This document shows, piece by piece, positions 7,682 to 17,525 of a stretch of 64,000 nt of DNA. The DNA comes from Akkermansiaceae bacterium (lineage in GTDB: Bacteria > Verrucomicrobiota > Verrucomicrobiia > Verrucomicrobiales > Akkermansiaceae), in NCBI GenBank assembly GCA_905182405.1, contig CAJJBQ010000001.1, positions 682,001-746,000 of the forward strand. The letters are read 5' to 3'. The notes beneath the pieces are model-generated. The model was not told where the DNA came from, made no database searches, and was given only the letters and a program-made list of their open reading frames with translations. How positions within the stretch are numbered: the first letter of the stretch is position 1; each line of letters begins with the position of its first letter. The position numbers were made by a program, and so were the translations under genes.

Positions 7682-9544
7682 TCACAAATCGGGACCGCCG
7701 ACCTCGTTGGTCATGTAACCATTTGCGACGACCAAGTCCTGCCAACCATCGTTGTTGAGATCCGCGAATTGCGAACTCCATGCCCAGAGGCCGACATTGA
7801 CTCCGGCAGACTCGCTCGCGTCTTCGAATTTACCGTTATCGTTCCCAAGGAAGAGGGTGTTCCCGCGTGCCATCCGCTGGAAATCGGCGGTCGCCCCCGG
7901 ATTGCCCTTGCCGAACTGTCGCTGGAAAGCAACGCGCCCACCGGCGGACGAGAACATATTACTGACGTAGAGATCCATTCTCCCATCACGGTTGGCATCG
8001 CCCCACGCCACCGACATCCCGGAGGAAATGTCCTCCACGCTGGCCACTCCAGCGACATCCGTGAATTGACCGGCGTCATTGCGGAAGAGATTGTTGCGCC
8101 CGAAGTCGTTGGCAACGTAGAGATCCTGGTCGCCGTCGTTGTCGTAGTCCTCCCATGAGGCAGCGAAGCTCCAGCGGTCGCCACCCCCAGCGATTCCGGC
8201 GGTGCTGGTGGCATCAGAAAATTGCAGTTTTCCAACGTTTTTCAGTAGCGCATTGCGACCACCGTTTTCGGCATCGTTAAACGGCAGTGGTATTCCGGCC
8301 GTAGATCCCCGCAGACCGCCGGCGGACGAATCGGTGCCGTAGTTGCAGACGAACAGATCGAGATCGCCATCGCCGTCGTAGTCAGCCGCGGACAAAGACT
8401 GCGGGTTCGACATGCCCGGTATTCCACCGCGCAGCGAAAAGGTTGCCTTGCCATTGTTTTCCAAGACGAGCAGCAGAGCGACTGTCGCGACGACGAGATC
8501 CTGATCGCCATCATTGTCGAGATCGAGGAATAGCGCCGACTTGGAAGACTCGAGCCAGTCGACGCCAGCCTGCGCCGAAACGTCGCGGGTGGTGCCGTCC
8601 GGGTTCTGCAAATACAGCCGGTTGGGCAAACCGCCGCCATCACAGACATAGAGATCGTCGAGCCCATCACCATTCGCATCGCCGACCGCGATTCCGTGGT
8701 GCCCGGTAAAATGCATGTCATCGATCTTGGTCAGGGTTCGAGCCCAATGTGTAATTGGCGAATCGTGCGGACCAATTTTTTCAGGGAGCACGTTGCCAGC
8801 GACGTCTTCGAACAACGGTTTTTTTCCGGTGCGTGTGACCTCTTCGAGGGAAAGTAGGGTGAGTTGTTTTAAGCGAGGTGGTTCGTCAGATTCGAGAGCG
8901 GAAAATACCCAGTCGCAATCCCACACGCTGGTCGTTTGCCGCCATTGCCCGGCCAAGGACTCATCGTGGGTGGAGGCGATGACTCGAGTGGAAAAATCGT
9001 CCTCGCCCTGGGCAATGCGGATAATTTTTCTAGTACCATGCTGCTTTGGGAGTGCCTTGAGGAAGGCGATCTTGTCCAAGGTGAGGACTTCGTTGCCAGA
9101 AGGCCCGCCTTGCAAGCGACGCACCAGAATCCCGTCACTGGAATAGATCTCAACCAGATCAGGTCTGAGCGGGGTTCCCCGGAAGTCCTCAGTGATCGGC
9201 TTTTCGGCACCGTCTTTGTCGAAAATCAGAGTGAGTGCGCGGGCGGCAGCGTCGCTTTGCAACTCAGTGTCCCAACCGGCCTTCCCCGGATCGAGGTTTT
9301 CCAATTGCACATCGGCGGCCGTCTTTGCTCCAGCGCTGGTGAAATCGATGTTGGTTGAATCTCCCTCCGCTGCGACCTGGGTCGGACGTTGATATTCCTT
9401 CGCACGACGCGCTTTTATCGGGCCGCTCACTAGATCTGGACCAGAATGATCCGGATCCGGCTTGTCCATGGTTGTGATCACCAAAATTGTGCCGGCCAGT
9501 CCGGCGAGGCCGATCAATAGAGTCTTGGAGATGGGTTTCTTCAT
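7682..9544 (-). CDS. FG-GAP repeat protein, N-terminal part of TGA-interrupted gene
   Basis: The 620-residue product begins with an N-terminal membrane anchor or signal sequence (KTLLIGLAGLAGTILVI). A beta-propeller of FG-GAP/VCBS repeats follows, with calcium-binding-like loops such as GDANGDGLDDLYV, DLDNDGDQDLVV, DYDGDGDLDLFV and DYDNDGDQDLYV. It ends at a TGA, after which the same frame carries on into the ASPIC/UnbV domain. Together the two frames would make a protein of about 1150 residues, a usual size for fused FG-GAP/ASPIC-UnbV/TPR proteins in this phylum. They are extracellular or periplasmic and of unknown biochemical role. The start ATG at 9544 directly precedes the anchor. Confidence 0.85.
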   Translation of the reverse strand: MKKPISKTLLIGLAGLAGTILVITTMDKPDPDHSGPDLVSGPIKARRAKEYQRPTQVAAEGDSTNIDFTSAGAKTAADVQLENLDPGKAGWDTELQSDAAARALTLIFDKDGAEKPITEDFRGTPLRPDLVEIYSSDGILVRRLQGGPSGNEVLTLDKIAFLKALPKQHGTRKIIRIAQGEDDFSTRVIASTHDESLAGQWRQTTSVWDCDWVFSALESDEPPRLKQLTLLSLEEVTRTGKKPLFEDVAGNVLPEKIGPHDSPITHWARTLTKIDDMHFTGHHGIAVGDANGDGLDDLYVCDGGGLPNRLYLQNPDGTTRDVSAQAGVDWLESSKSALFLDLDNDGDQDLVVATVALLLVLENNGKATFSLRGGIPGMSNPQSLSAADYDGDGDLDLFVCNYGTDSSAGGLRGSTAGIPLPFNDAENGGRNALLKNVGKLQFSDATSTAGIAGGGDRWSFAASWEDYDNDGDQDLYVANDFGRNNLFRNDAGQFTDVAGVASVEDISSGMSVAWGDANRDGRMDLYVSNMFSSAGGRVAFQRQFGKGNPGATADFQRMARGNTLFLGNDNGKFEDASESAGVNVGLWAWSSQFADLNNDGWQDLVVANGYMTNEVGGPDL

Positions 9545-9654
9545 GGGCTCGCGCTAGCGGGATCTTGTCAGAAATCGCTTGCCATTGAAAGTTTTCAAGC
9601 TCGCTCGCCAGCTTCAATCCAGTTCATCGTTTGTCGAACGGCCAGCCTCTGTAT

Positions 9655-12600
9655 TTACTCGGTCAGGGTCACCTGAAGCCTGATGAAAAAGCGCTCTGCG
9701 GGCAGCGTCGTTCTCTGGGCTTCATAGCGCATTCGCTGCCCCCCCGCACCGCGATAGATTGGCTCCAGCTCCGAGAACAGCCCGGAGCCATCCGTCCAAG
9801 TTGACATGTCACTTGAGATTTGAAATCCGACAATCACGTCCTCTGCAGCCAGGTCACGATCGTATTCGAATCCGACCGTCGTGCCACTGAAGCCAAGTAT
9901 CGGAAGGCCATCGCCAATCAATGCGTGGTCGACGAGGTCAGGAACGCCATTGTTGTCGAGATCAGCATTTGGATCGCCAACGAAGGTCTTTGCGTCTGAA
10001 GAACCCGCGTTACCGCCGGGAGTTGCGCTGGGCCGCCAATTTTCCGGGAGGGTGTGGTCAGGATTCGTATCGGGCGCGATCAACACCAAGCTCGCTCCGT
10101 CGCCGTCAGAGGCATTTGGCCAAGGGAGTTGGTCGTCGTAGGTGAAGCGCCGGATATCGGCTCCCAGCGCATCTTCAATGACAAGCTGTTCGCCGCCATT
10201 GGCGAGCTTGTTCGTATCGCCGGTCCCGTATTCGCCCGAGAGCAGGAATGCGCCCGCCCCAGGATGGCGTGACAGGAATGCGGCACGATTGCGGGCAAGC
10301 ACGACCCGCCCACCTGTTGGAATAATTGTCGCCGGGAGATCGTAATTGATTCCGGAGGTAAAGCTCACGCCTGTAAGGTCGACGTCCAGTGCACCGATGT
10401 TGGCAAACTCGACGAATTCGAAAAGGTCCACATCGGTGAATCCAGTATTTACCTCTGCCGCCGTCGGGTCGGATGGGTGGTACATCAACTCGGAGATGGC
10501 GAGATTCAAGGCAGAGGCCGGCTCGACGGTGCCGTTGTTATCGACCGTGATCGTATCGGTATCGATGAGCACCCCCGAGAAATCATACGCCTCTAATGTG
10601 TAGCTGTGTGATCCGGGCACCACCGGGATGTCCACCGTCCAGGAATTGCCGTCCGTCCATTCCACCGCCAGAGGATCAGCGCCACCGGTAAGGCGGATCT
10701 CCCGAACGTTTACCCATCCGTCGCCTGAGATCGTTGCCATGCTCGATGCAACCGTCAGGGGCGAGGACGTGGTGAGCGCAAAATTGATGGGGGCGATGGA
10801 GTTATTGATCTGGGTGAGCACGTAGTTGCGGCGTCGATCAAAAGAGTTGAGCTTGCCAGCCCAGTTCTGACGCGAGTCCAGCGACGCCAAGTGAGTCGTA
10901 TAATTTGACATGTAAGCGCTGTTCCACGTTGTGGTGACAATGTCGTGGAGAATACCGAAGTAGATGCGCCTGCGTGTGGGAACGCTCGCCAGCTTGTTGC
11001 ATTCGCTGTTGGCAAAAATCGATGCGGTGGGATTTCCCCCAGCAGCACCGAAGTCCATGTCGTGCGGGAGGAACATCACGCGGCCGTCGGGGCGTGCGTA
11101 ATACATCCCGTTGTGCTGGCTGCCGGATCCGGCGTTGTCTCCCGCCCCGCTGAGAACGGCGTAGGCCATGCCGCGGAACCAACTGTCGAGATCGACGATC
11201 TCCTCGAGTCCAGTGTCGAAGGAGGTTCCCGATTTACTGAAGTGTTTATTGTAGGCCATGATCGGCGCGATGTTGTCGGCCTCGCGGTTGTTCTTGTTGA
11301 GGAAGAACCAGCGATAGAGTTCGGGGTCATCGCCGAGGTTGGAGACACGCGCGCCGGTCACGCTGTCGGGTTGCGGTCGCTTGAAGCCGTTGCCGTCCTC
11401 GCTGGTCGGGTAATAGATAAGTTCGTATTCGTAGAGCTGTCCGTCTCCGCCGTTGTCAAACTGCGAATCGAGGAAGACGTCACCGTAGCGCGCCATCTGC
11501 AACAAGCCTCCACCGGTCAGCCTTGAATTCGGGGCGAGCACTTTGACGAAGTCATAGTAGCGGCTGATGACACCGCCGGAGTTGGAGATCATGATATCGA
11601 AAAGCAGCTCGCGCTGGCCCGGAGACTGACTCTCCGAGCGGTCGATCGCCACCGAGTCGAGCGCGCCGCGATACAATCCGTCCGATGGGAAGCGCACGCT
11701 GTAACCGACGCGGTTGAGGTTGGCGCGTCCGCGCTGACTGCTCTTCAAGCGCACGCCGCAGCCGTAGTAGATATCTCCCTCACGGTCGATGATCGTGGCC
11801 CCGATACGATCATTGCTCATCACCTGGATCGACTGGTGCTGGAAGCTGGAATCCGCCGCAGTCATGATGATGCGAAAATTTTGCCAGCCGTTGGTGGCCG
11901 CCAGACCGTCGTTTACTTGATACATCGCCCTAGAGTCCGGACCCTCTTGAGGGAATGTTTGCGTGGCTCCGGTCGAGTCGGCACCAGTCAGATAGAACTG
12001 CACACGCGCGCCGGATGACTGCCCAGGGACCTGTCCGCTATACAATCCACCCGCGCCGCCACCCATTGCGACAGTCTGAAACGCTCCACCGTTAACCGAG
12101 TAGAATAAGGTAAGGCTGGAAATGCCGTCTGGGTCGCTTGCAACGATCGAAACAGTGGTCGGCTCGCCCTCCAAGGGTACTACTGGAGAGTGCTTCATTC
12201 CCGAATAGGTCGGCCCGATATTCACCTCAGCACGCGAATTAGGCGCAGATGGGGTGCCGACATCTTCTGGTCGATCGATGAAATTTACGTTGGCACAGCG
12301 ATTAAAATAGAGCCGCGTGTGCAGCTGTCGAGATCCCGAAACCCAGCGTGCGCGGAACGAAATTTCATATTCGGTGCCGTTGGAGATCGCCGACGCGAGC
12401 TTCGTGAAAATCTGGTTATGCATGTGCTCGGTCGCGCCCGTGGCGACAATCCGCAGCACCTTGTTCCCAGGGCTGTCGGGATCATCGATAATCTCCCCAT
12501 GGCGATGGTTGCCGACGAGTTTCCAGGCGGCGGCATTGTCGAAGGTCGTGTCGCTCAACTTCTGCACCGCACTGCCGTCGGGGTTTTCAATCACGCTGAT

Positions 12601-15207
12601 GTCGTCGATCAGCATTTCGCCATCGGAAAGCAGCCCCATGTTGAACTCGCGCCATTGGTTGTCCGGCCCGCGGCTACTGGCGGCGGTCTCGCGGTAGGTG
12701 TAAGTTTTCCACGCCGTCCGGCTGGACTCGTCGCTCGCTGCCCACGCGACTGCATCGCTGTTGTCTGCATCCAAATCTCGTAACTCTAAAGTCGAACCAC
12801 CGCCGTCAGCAGCCTCAGGCCAGCGCCCTCCGTCGAAGTATCTCACTTCGTCCGCCGGGTTGCGGTTGGCATCACGAAGGAGGACATATTCGCTGGTTCG
12901 TGACAGCGAACCAGAGAACTCACCGAAGAGTCGAGCCCCCGGAAAGGCAGCAGTAAACAGAGCCGAATTACGCGCAACGCAAGCGTGTTCCCCGGATGCA
13001 AGCATCGTGCCTGCGGGGAAATTGAATGCGATCCCATTGTCGAAGTCCCAGCCGCCAAGGTCGACCGCGCTTGCTCCGCGGTTGGCGATCTCAATCCACT
13101 GATTATCTGAGTTGCGGAACGGCAGCGCTGGTATGCCAAGGGAAGTCTGCAAGCGCGCATCAAGCCCGACTCCGAATACCATGTCGCTGCTACCTGTGCT
13201 GCTCTGATGCACCTCCACCGAGAGCCGGTTTAGGCCGGACACGAGACTCGATACTGGAATCTGCAGGGTGCCGATGGCCGCGTTGCCAACGCTCGGACTC
13301 GCAAGCGTTTCCGGGTTGAGCGCACCCGATGACAGGTTAAATTCGCCAACGCGCACGCCGTTGATGTAGAACGCGGCTCCGTCATCGATCTGGTGAGTGA
13401 GTTCTAGCGACTCAGCTGTGCTAAAAACCTCCGTCGAGACCGTGAAATCGGTCTCGTAGTAGTAAGTCACTGTTGCGGAGGTGTAACCGGTAAGGTTCGT
13501 GGAAAGCGGCACCGGCAGCGCGCCGTTCTCAGCACCAATCGGTCCTGTTCCGGTTTTCCAATCGCCGCCAGCTGGATGCGATCTGGTGGACCAATTTGCA
13601 GACAAATTCGCATCGGCATCGTTGTAACGCCAGACGTCCCCCATCGCGACCAATGGAGTCATATCAAACGATGGAAGCACTTCCGGACTGCCACCAAGAC
13701 CTGGTGGGCTGTAGGCGATTTCACTGATCACGATGTCGTTATTGAACACAAAAAAATTCGGGAGACCTGGCGTGGCAGTGTTCGGGTAGAGCCATGCGCC
13801 GTTTTTATCTTCGGCACGACCTAGTAGTCTGCCTGTCACTTGGCGAGCGTCGAAAACCGCGGTCTCGGCAGCATCAAAGAGGAAAAGTTTTTCGCCATCA
13901 GCCGGCCTGAAGCCGAGAGTCGCCTCGTCGATCAGGAGAAGGGCTCCGGGGGCAAGCTGTCCAGCCGTGAGCTGATACTCGCGCAACGGATCAGCACCAG
14001 CCGAGATGATGATCCCTGCAAGCTCGATATCGGCTGGACCGGTGTTGATTAGCTCTACCCAAAAGTTCGCCTCGGTCGCGGGCGGCAACTCGTTAATTGA
14101 AAGCATTGGGCCGGTGTCTGGATCCACCCCGGCGATTTCCACATCAAGCTCAACTCCAAATACGGTATCGCTGCTGCCAAAACTTTCCTGGTGGACCTCG
14201 ACCGAAATGCGGTTGCTCCCCGAAACCAGAGCGCCGGTCGGAAGGGTCGTATCGGCTGAAAGGTTGTCGATATCCAAACCTCCGAGTGCCAAGGTGCTAG
14301 TGTCGATGACCCCAGTAGGCATATTCACACGCAACACCTCCGTGCCATTGAGATAGACGACAGCGCCGTCATCGAATCCGTGCCGGAGTTTGAGCGACTT
14401 CAATCCCGCGAGTTGCGCAGCGCTCAAGTCGAACTCGCGCTCATAGTGATAGGTGAACACGAAGGGCGAGTTCGAGTTCGGGTGACTCAACACTGTCCCA
14501 AGCGAGATGGTGGTGCCGCTCTCGAAGCCGATGCCACCCGCGCCGGATTTCCAATCGCCGCCAACCGGATGTGCGCTCGCCGCCCAGTCCACACCCGGAT
14601 CTACCGAGGTATCTTTGTATCTCCAGACGTCAGCGAGCGCAATCAATCCGACGGTCGACGATGGAGGCGGGCCACCGGCATCAGGAAAGTTGGCCGATGC
14701 GCGTGTCCCTTCGAGTTGAGCTGAGTAAGTCCACCGGTCTGTTCTACCGCTTGCTGTGTATTGCTTGCGCTTGGCGAGTGTCGCCCCTGACCCGTCTGCG
14801 GCGGCCGGCCATCGAGCGTCATCACCAAAGTCGAGTTCGTCCATGAGACGGTCGCTGTGGTTGTAAAGTCTCAAGCGCTCACCACCGTTATCGATGCTCC
14901 CGGTGAACGGACCAAACTCACCAGCGCCAGGCATCTTGGCAACCACGACGTAGCTACCAGGATTCACCAAGGTGCCTTCAGGGAAGGTGTATCCGATGCC
15001 GTCGATCCGCCATCCCGAGATGTCGGTGATGATCCCCATCTGGTTGAATAACTCGATCCACTCGCCGCTCTCATCAGACCCCGTCGGATTATATTGCACC
15101 TCATTGAATACCACAACACCGTCCGATGATGCCGAGAGAGGATTATTTACCAGTCCGAGAAAGCTAAGGACTAGCGTGAGAACGAGAGAAAGATTGGGAA
15201 GGGGCAT
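9655..15207 (-). CDS. Giant secreted lamin-tail / CotH-like protein
   Basis: About 1850 residues. I choose the ATG at 15207, which leads straight into a signal peptide (MPLPNLSLVLTLVLSFLGL); the frame could begin 12 codons earlier at a TTG. At least three lamin-tail (LTD) domains are visible: at the N-terminus (VVVFNEVQYNPTGSDESGEW), mid-protein (NQWIEIANRGASAVDLGGW) and near the C-terminus (LNLAISELMYHPSDPT). Two repeated beta-sandwich modules carry VWRYKD or VWRYND and end in SNRISVEVHQESFGSSD or LNRLSVEVHQSSTGSSD. A CotH kinase-like domain sits at about two thirds of the length (GVRLKSSQRG, FLPHDMDFGAAGG). CotH proteins are atypical kinases, and secreted LTD-CotH fusions are common in Verrucomicrobiota. 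Substrate and role are unknown. Confidence 0.85.
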   Translation of the reverse strand: MPLPNLSLVLTLVLSFLGLVNNPLSASSDGVVVFNEVQYNPTGSDESGEWIELFNQMGIITDISGWRIDGIGYTFPEGTLVNPGSYVVVAKMPGAGEFGPFTGSIDNGGERLRLYNHSDRLMDELDFGDDARWPAAADGSGATLAKRKQYTASGRTDRWTYSAQLEGTRASANFPDAGGPPPSSTVGLIALADVWRYKDTSVDPGVDWAASAHPVGGDWKSGAGGIGFESGTTISLGTVLSHPNSNSPFVFTYHYEREFDLSAAQLAGLKSLKLRHGFDDGAVVYLNGTEVLRVNMPTGVIDTSTLALGGLDIDNLSADTTLPTGALVSGSNRISVEVHQESFGSSDTVFGVELDVEIAGVDPDTGPMLSINELPPATEANFWVELINTGPADIELAGIIISAGADPLREYQLTAGQLAPGALLLIDEATLGFRPADGEKLFLFDAAETAVFDARQVTGRLLGRAEDKNGAWLYPNTATPGLPNFFVFNNDIVISEIAYSPPGLGGSPEVLPSFDMTPLVAMGDVWRYNDADANLSANWSTRSHPAGGDWKTGTGPIGAENGALPVPLSTNLTGYTSATVTYYYETDFTVSTEVFSTAESLELTHQIDDGAAFYINGVRVGEFNLSSGALNPETLASPSVGNAAIGTLQIPVSSLVSGLNRLSVEVHQSSTGSSDMVFGVGLDARLQTSLGIPALPFRNSDNQWIEIANRGASAVDLGGWDFDNGIAFNFPAGTMLASGEHACVARNSALFTAAFPGARLFGEFSGSLSRTSEYVLLRDANRNPADEVRYFDGGRWPEAADGGGSTLELRDLDADNSDAVAWAASDESSRTAWKTYTYRETAASSRGPDNQWREFNMGLLSDGEMLIDDISVIENPDGSAVQKLSDTTFDNAAAWKLVGNHRHGEIIDDPDSPGNKVLRIVATGATEHMHNQIFTKLASAISNGTEYEISFRARWVSGSRQLHTRLYFNRCANVNFIDRPEDVGTPSAPNSRAEVNIGPTYSGMKHSPVVPLEGEPTTVSIVASDPDGISSLTLFYSVNGGAFQTVAMGGGAGGLYSGQVPGQSSGARVQFYLTGADSTGATQTFPQEGPDSRAMYQVNDGLAATNGWQNFRIIMTAADSSFQHQSIQVMSNDRIGATIIDREGDIYYGCGVRLKSSQRGRANLNRVGYSVRFPSDGLYRGALDSVAIDRSESQSPGQRELLFDIMISNSGGVISRYYDFVKVLAPNSRLTGGGLLQMARYGDVFLDSQFDNGGDGQLYEYELIYYPTSEDGNGFKRPQPDSVTGARVSNLGDDPELYRWFFLNKNNREADNIAPIMAYNKHFSKSGTSFDTGLEEIVDLDSWFRGMAYAVLSGAGDNAGSGSQHNGMYYARPDGRVMFLPHDMDFGAAGGNPTASIFANSECNKLASVPTRRRIYFGILHDIVTTTWNSAYMSNYTTHLASLDSRQNWAGKLNSFDRRRNYVLTQINNSIAPINFALTTSSPLTVASSMATISGDGWVNVREIRLTGGADPLAVEWTDGNSWTVDIPVVPGSHSYTLEAYDFSGVLIDTDTITVDNNGTVEPASALNLAISELMYHPSDPTAAEVNTGFTDVDLFEFVEFANIGALDVDLTGVSFTSGINYDLPATIIPTGGRVVLARNRAAFLSRHPGAGAFLLSGEYGTGDTNKLANGGEQLVIEDALGADIRRFTYDDQLPWPNASDGDGASLVLIAPDTNPDHTLPENWRPSATPGGNAGSSDAKTFVGDPNADLDNNGVPDLVDHALIGDGLPILGFSGTTVGFEYDRDLAAEDVIVGFQISSDMSTWTDGSGLFSELEPIYRGAGGQRMRYEAQRTTLPAERFFIRLQVTLTE

Positions 15208-15325
15208 ACTAACCCTATACAACAAGGAGGAGGAAAAATCCAAGCGTAAATATACTGCCGCGCATCAAGATTTGTGAGAACGAGAGGTGGTTTTTCTCAG
15301 CCAGTTTTCTTTACCATGGCTGGGA

Positions 15326-15455
15326 AAAATGATCCACCTCGAACTCACTTGCCAAGACAACTTCTACACCGAAGTCACCCTCGTCATGGACAACGCGAGT
15401 TACCATCGGTGCCTTTTGCGAGGCAATTGACAAATGCCTCGAAGACCTTTTAGGC
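15326..15455 (+). pseudogene. DDE transposase fragment, IS630-like
   Basis: The frame from 15329 gives EVTLVMDNASYHR, which matches the second catalytic aspartate block of IS630-type transposases (VLDNASIH). It stops ten codons later, and an alternative frame continues EAIDKCLEDLL, so it is frameshifted as well as truncated. It lies in the 250-base gap between the lamin-tail gene and the papain-like protease. No terminal repeats are evident. Confidence 0.45.
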
Positions 15456-15461
15456 CCTCCC

Positions 15462-16958
15462 TTACTCGCTGATTAGATCATTGATGACCGCATCAATCTT
15501 GAGTGCTGATTCGCCAAATTTTCTATCTTTGATATTCAGTGGCGATTCGCGGAGGAACTTGCCCTCTGAATCGTAACTACGGATGGCGCATTCGTGGAGC
15601 TCGCCGGTGGCGTCGCTCCCGGCGGCTCGGCTGAGCCAGAGGAAGAGTTTTGCTTTCCCGTTCTTATCGGGACCCAGGTTCTTTAGGAGAGAAGTGAGAT
15701 CGATCCCGACTTCGAGCGGGGTATCATCATCCGGACCTGCCATGGGAACATGGCCGGCATTGCCTCCGCCGAAGAGGGGCCAGCCGTTGAATGCTTCCGG
15801 GGCGAACTCGTGCTCGGCGGCGGCATCCTTCTCACCGGCAATGCCAATCGTCATGCGGAGGTCCGTCCGGTCGTCGCAAGCAAGCTTGAGTCTCAGGGTC
15901 ATGGAGGGGAGAGAGCGGGCAACTTCGACCCGGCCGAGGTAGTTCCCACGTTTCCAGGTCGGGTCAATCATCGCGCTGTAAAGGAGATAGATTCGACCGT
16001 CTTTGGACCACTTCTCGCCCCATGAGTTGGCCACGATGTAGGCTCCGCGTTCCCAGTCGGCGAGAGTGACCTTGCCGTCGTCATTGAGGTCGAGATCGTT
16101 CGTGATTTTACCGTCGCCATTGAGGTCGTATCCGACTTGGTCATCGTATCCCACACAGGTAATGCCGTGCCCGAATCCGGTTGGACCCCAGCGGGTCCAG
16201 ATGTCTTCGCCCGCGGCATGCTCACCTTCTGGAATGGTCACGGTGACTTTTTTTAACTCGCCCATGCGCCCATCTAACGCGAACAATCCACCGATGGTCT
16301 GCTTGTTCGGCTCGTTCGGGTTCGCTTGATTGCGGTCATAAAGCCAGCCACGGGCTTCGTTGAGTTGGCTGATGGTATTGGCCGGAGTGTAACGATAGCC
16401 CGATACCCGATACTCCATCGCCTCGCGCCAAATCTGGTAGCCGTTTGGCCACACGCCAATCTTATTTAGGCGGACCCCGCCGTAGGACTTGGCGGTGGGC
16501 ACGCCGATGCGCTTGGCCACTTCCCAACCGTGATAAGCCTCCGAGCCTTTGTTCTCGGCGCGGTTCATCATATTCCATGAAAAGTGGGCGGGGAAGCGCG
16601 TTGCGTCGCTGTCTGCGATTGTGCCATTCAACACGTTCATCTCGTAGGTGAAGATCGACGCCACCGAGGCGAATTGGCCACATGCGCCCCATTTCTGCTT
16701 GTAGATTGCCGGATACTGCGGGCGAGTGGAGTTATCGACGCGTGACGGTAAACGTTCGGGAACGACCTTCGTCCCACCGATGTCGGGCCCGGTTGCATCA
16801 CGCCAGGTGTTGTAATCCTTGCCCTCAGATGGGGGACGGGAAAAAGAGCCTGGATAGGCGGGCTGAGCTTGACTGGTATCGTCAGCGGTTCCCGGATTCA
16901 TGGAAGCGCTGAAGACGAGGGAGCAAGAAATGAGCAAACGTTTCGGATAAGTGGTCAT
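15462..16958 (-). CDS. Secreted papain-like (C1) protease with EF-hand insert
   Basis: About 498 residues from the ATG at 16958, which leads into a signal peptide (MTTYPKRLLISCSLVFSAS). An earlier in-frame start would add 26 residues before it and is less likely. The C1 catalytic core is visible: WGACGQFASV holds the Cys, GHGITCVGYDDQ the His and YIVANSWGEKW the Asn. Between His and Asn lie two back-to-back calcium-binding loops of dockerin/EF-hand type, DLNGDGKITNDLD and DLNDDGKVTLADW. The C-terminal 150 residues form a beta-rich domain I do not recognise. Expected role: extracellular proteolysis, perhaps calcium-stabilised. The insert position next to the active site is unusual. Confidence 0.82.
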   Translation of the reverse strand: MTTYPKRLLISCSLVFSASMNPGTADDTSQAQPAYPGSFSRPPSEGKDYNTWRDATGPDIGGTKVVPERLPSRVDNSTRPQYPAIYKQKWGACGQFASVASIFTYEMNVLNGTIADSDATRFPAHFSWNMMNRAENKGSEAYHGWEVAKRIGVPTAKSYGGVRLNKIGVWPNGYQIWREAMEYRVSGYRYTPANTISQLNEARGWLYDRNQANPNEPNKQTIGGLFALDGRMGELKKVTVTIPEGEHAAGEDIWTRWGPTGFGHGITCVGYDDQVGYDLNGDGKITNDLDLNDDGKVTLADWERGAYIVANSWGEKWSKDGRIYLLYSAMIDPTWKRGNYLGRVEVARSLPSMTLRLKLACDDRTDLRMTIGIAGEKDAAAEHEFAPEAFNGWPLFGGGNAGHVPMAGPDDDTPLEVGIDLTSLLKNLGPDKNGKAKLFLWLSRAAGSDATGELHECAIRSYDSEGKFLRESPLNIKDRKFGESALKIDAVINDLISE

Positions 16959-17036
16959 GAAAATTATTTTAAAGTAGGGTTGTCTTTTACAGATGGCTTG
17001 ATCTTGGTAAGGTTGAGGATACGTCCTCTGGAACAA

Positions 17037-17525
17037 ACTTTAGTCGATAGATTTTTGCTTATGTCGGCAGTAAACAGAGATATAAGGAAGTGTCCCCTGA
17101 ATCTTTAAAATAAGTGGTGGTTGGTTAGCCGCATCCGACAGGATGCAGGCGTTCAAAACAAAACCAACCAACCACCGTGTTACCTCAAGAACTGAAAGCG
17201 GCTTCTTGTAAGGCGACGAATCCCAAGCCAGCGTTCTCCCATACTTTGCGCCAATCGGCTCACGTAGGGGGCCGAACCCATGTGCAAGGTCTCGAAAATC
17301 CACTTCTGCCGCACGCTGGTCTGCTCCATCAGGATGTGGGCAATCAATGCTATGCGGAAACTGAAAAACGAGATTGCGAAAATTCTTTCCTGACCCCTTT
17401 CTCTGTGCGGCCGGGTTTTGGTTGTGCAATTGAGCTGGGTCCGGATGAACTCGGGAGGGCAGGCTTGCCGAATCGAGCGGAGTAACGAAGGCGTATCTCC
17501 GTGTCCTGGAATTGATTCCGGATGG
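17037..17525. other. 489-base gene-free stretch with decayed coding remnants
   Basis: No intact gene is supported. A plus-strand frame ending IRMWAINAMRKLKNEIAKIL before a stop near 17391 looks like the tail of a lost mobile-element or other protein, but I cannot name it. A large inverted repeat sits at 17116-17176. The right part is the region 3' of the isomerase gene. Confidence 0.4.
17116..17176. repeat. Nested inverted repeat
   Basis: GGTGGTTGGTT (17116-17126) is perfectly complementary to AACCAACCACC (17166-17176). Inside it GCATCC (17131-17136) pairs with GGATGC (17141-17146) around a four-base loop. The cruciform could be an end of a lost insertion element or a palindromic extragenic repeat. 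No second copy was noticed in the window. Confidence 0.6.
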
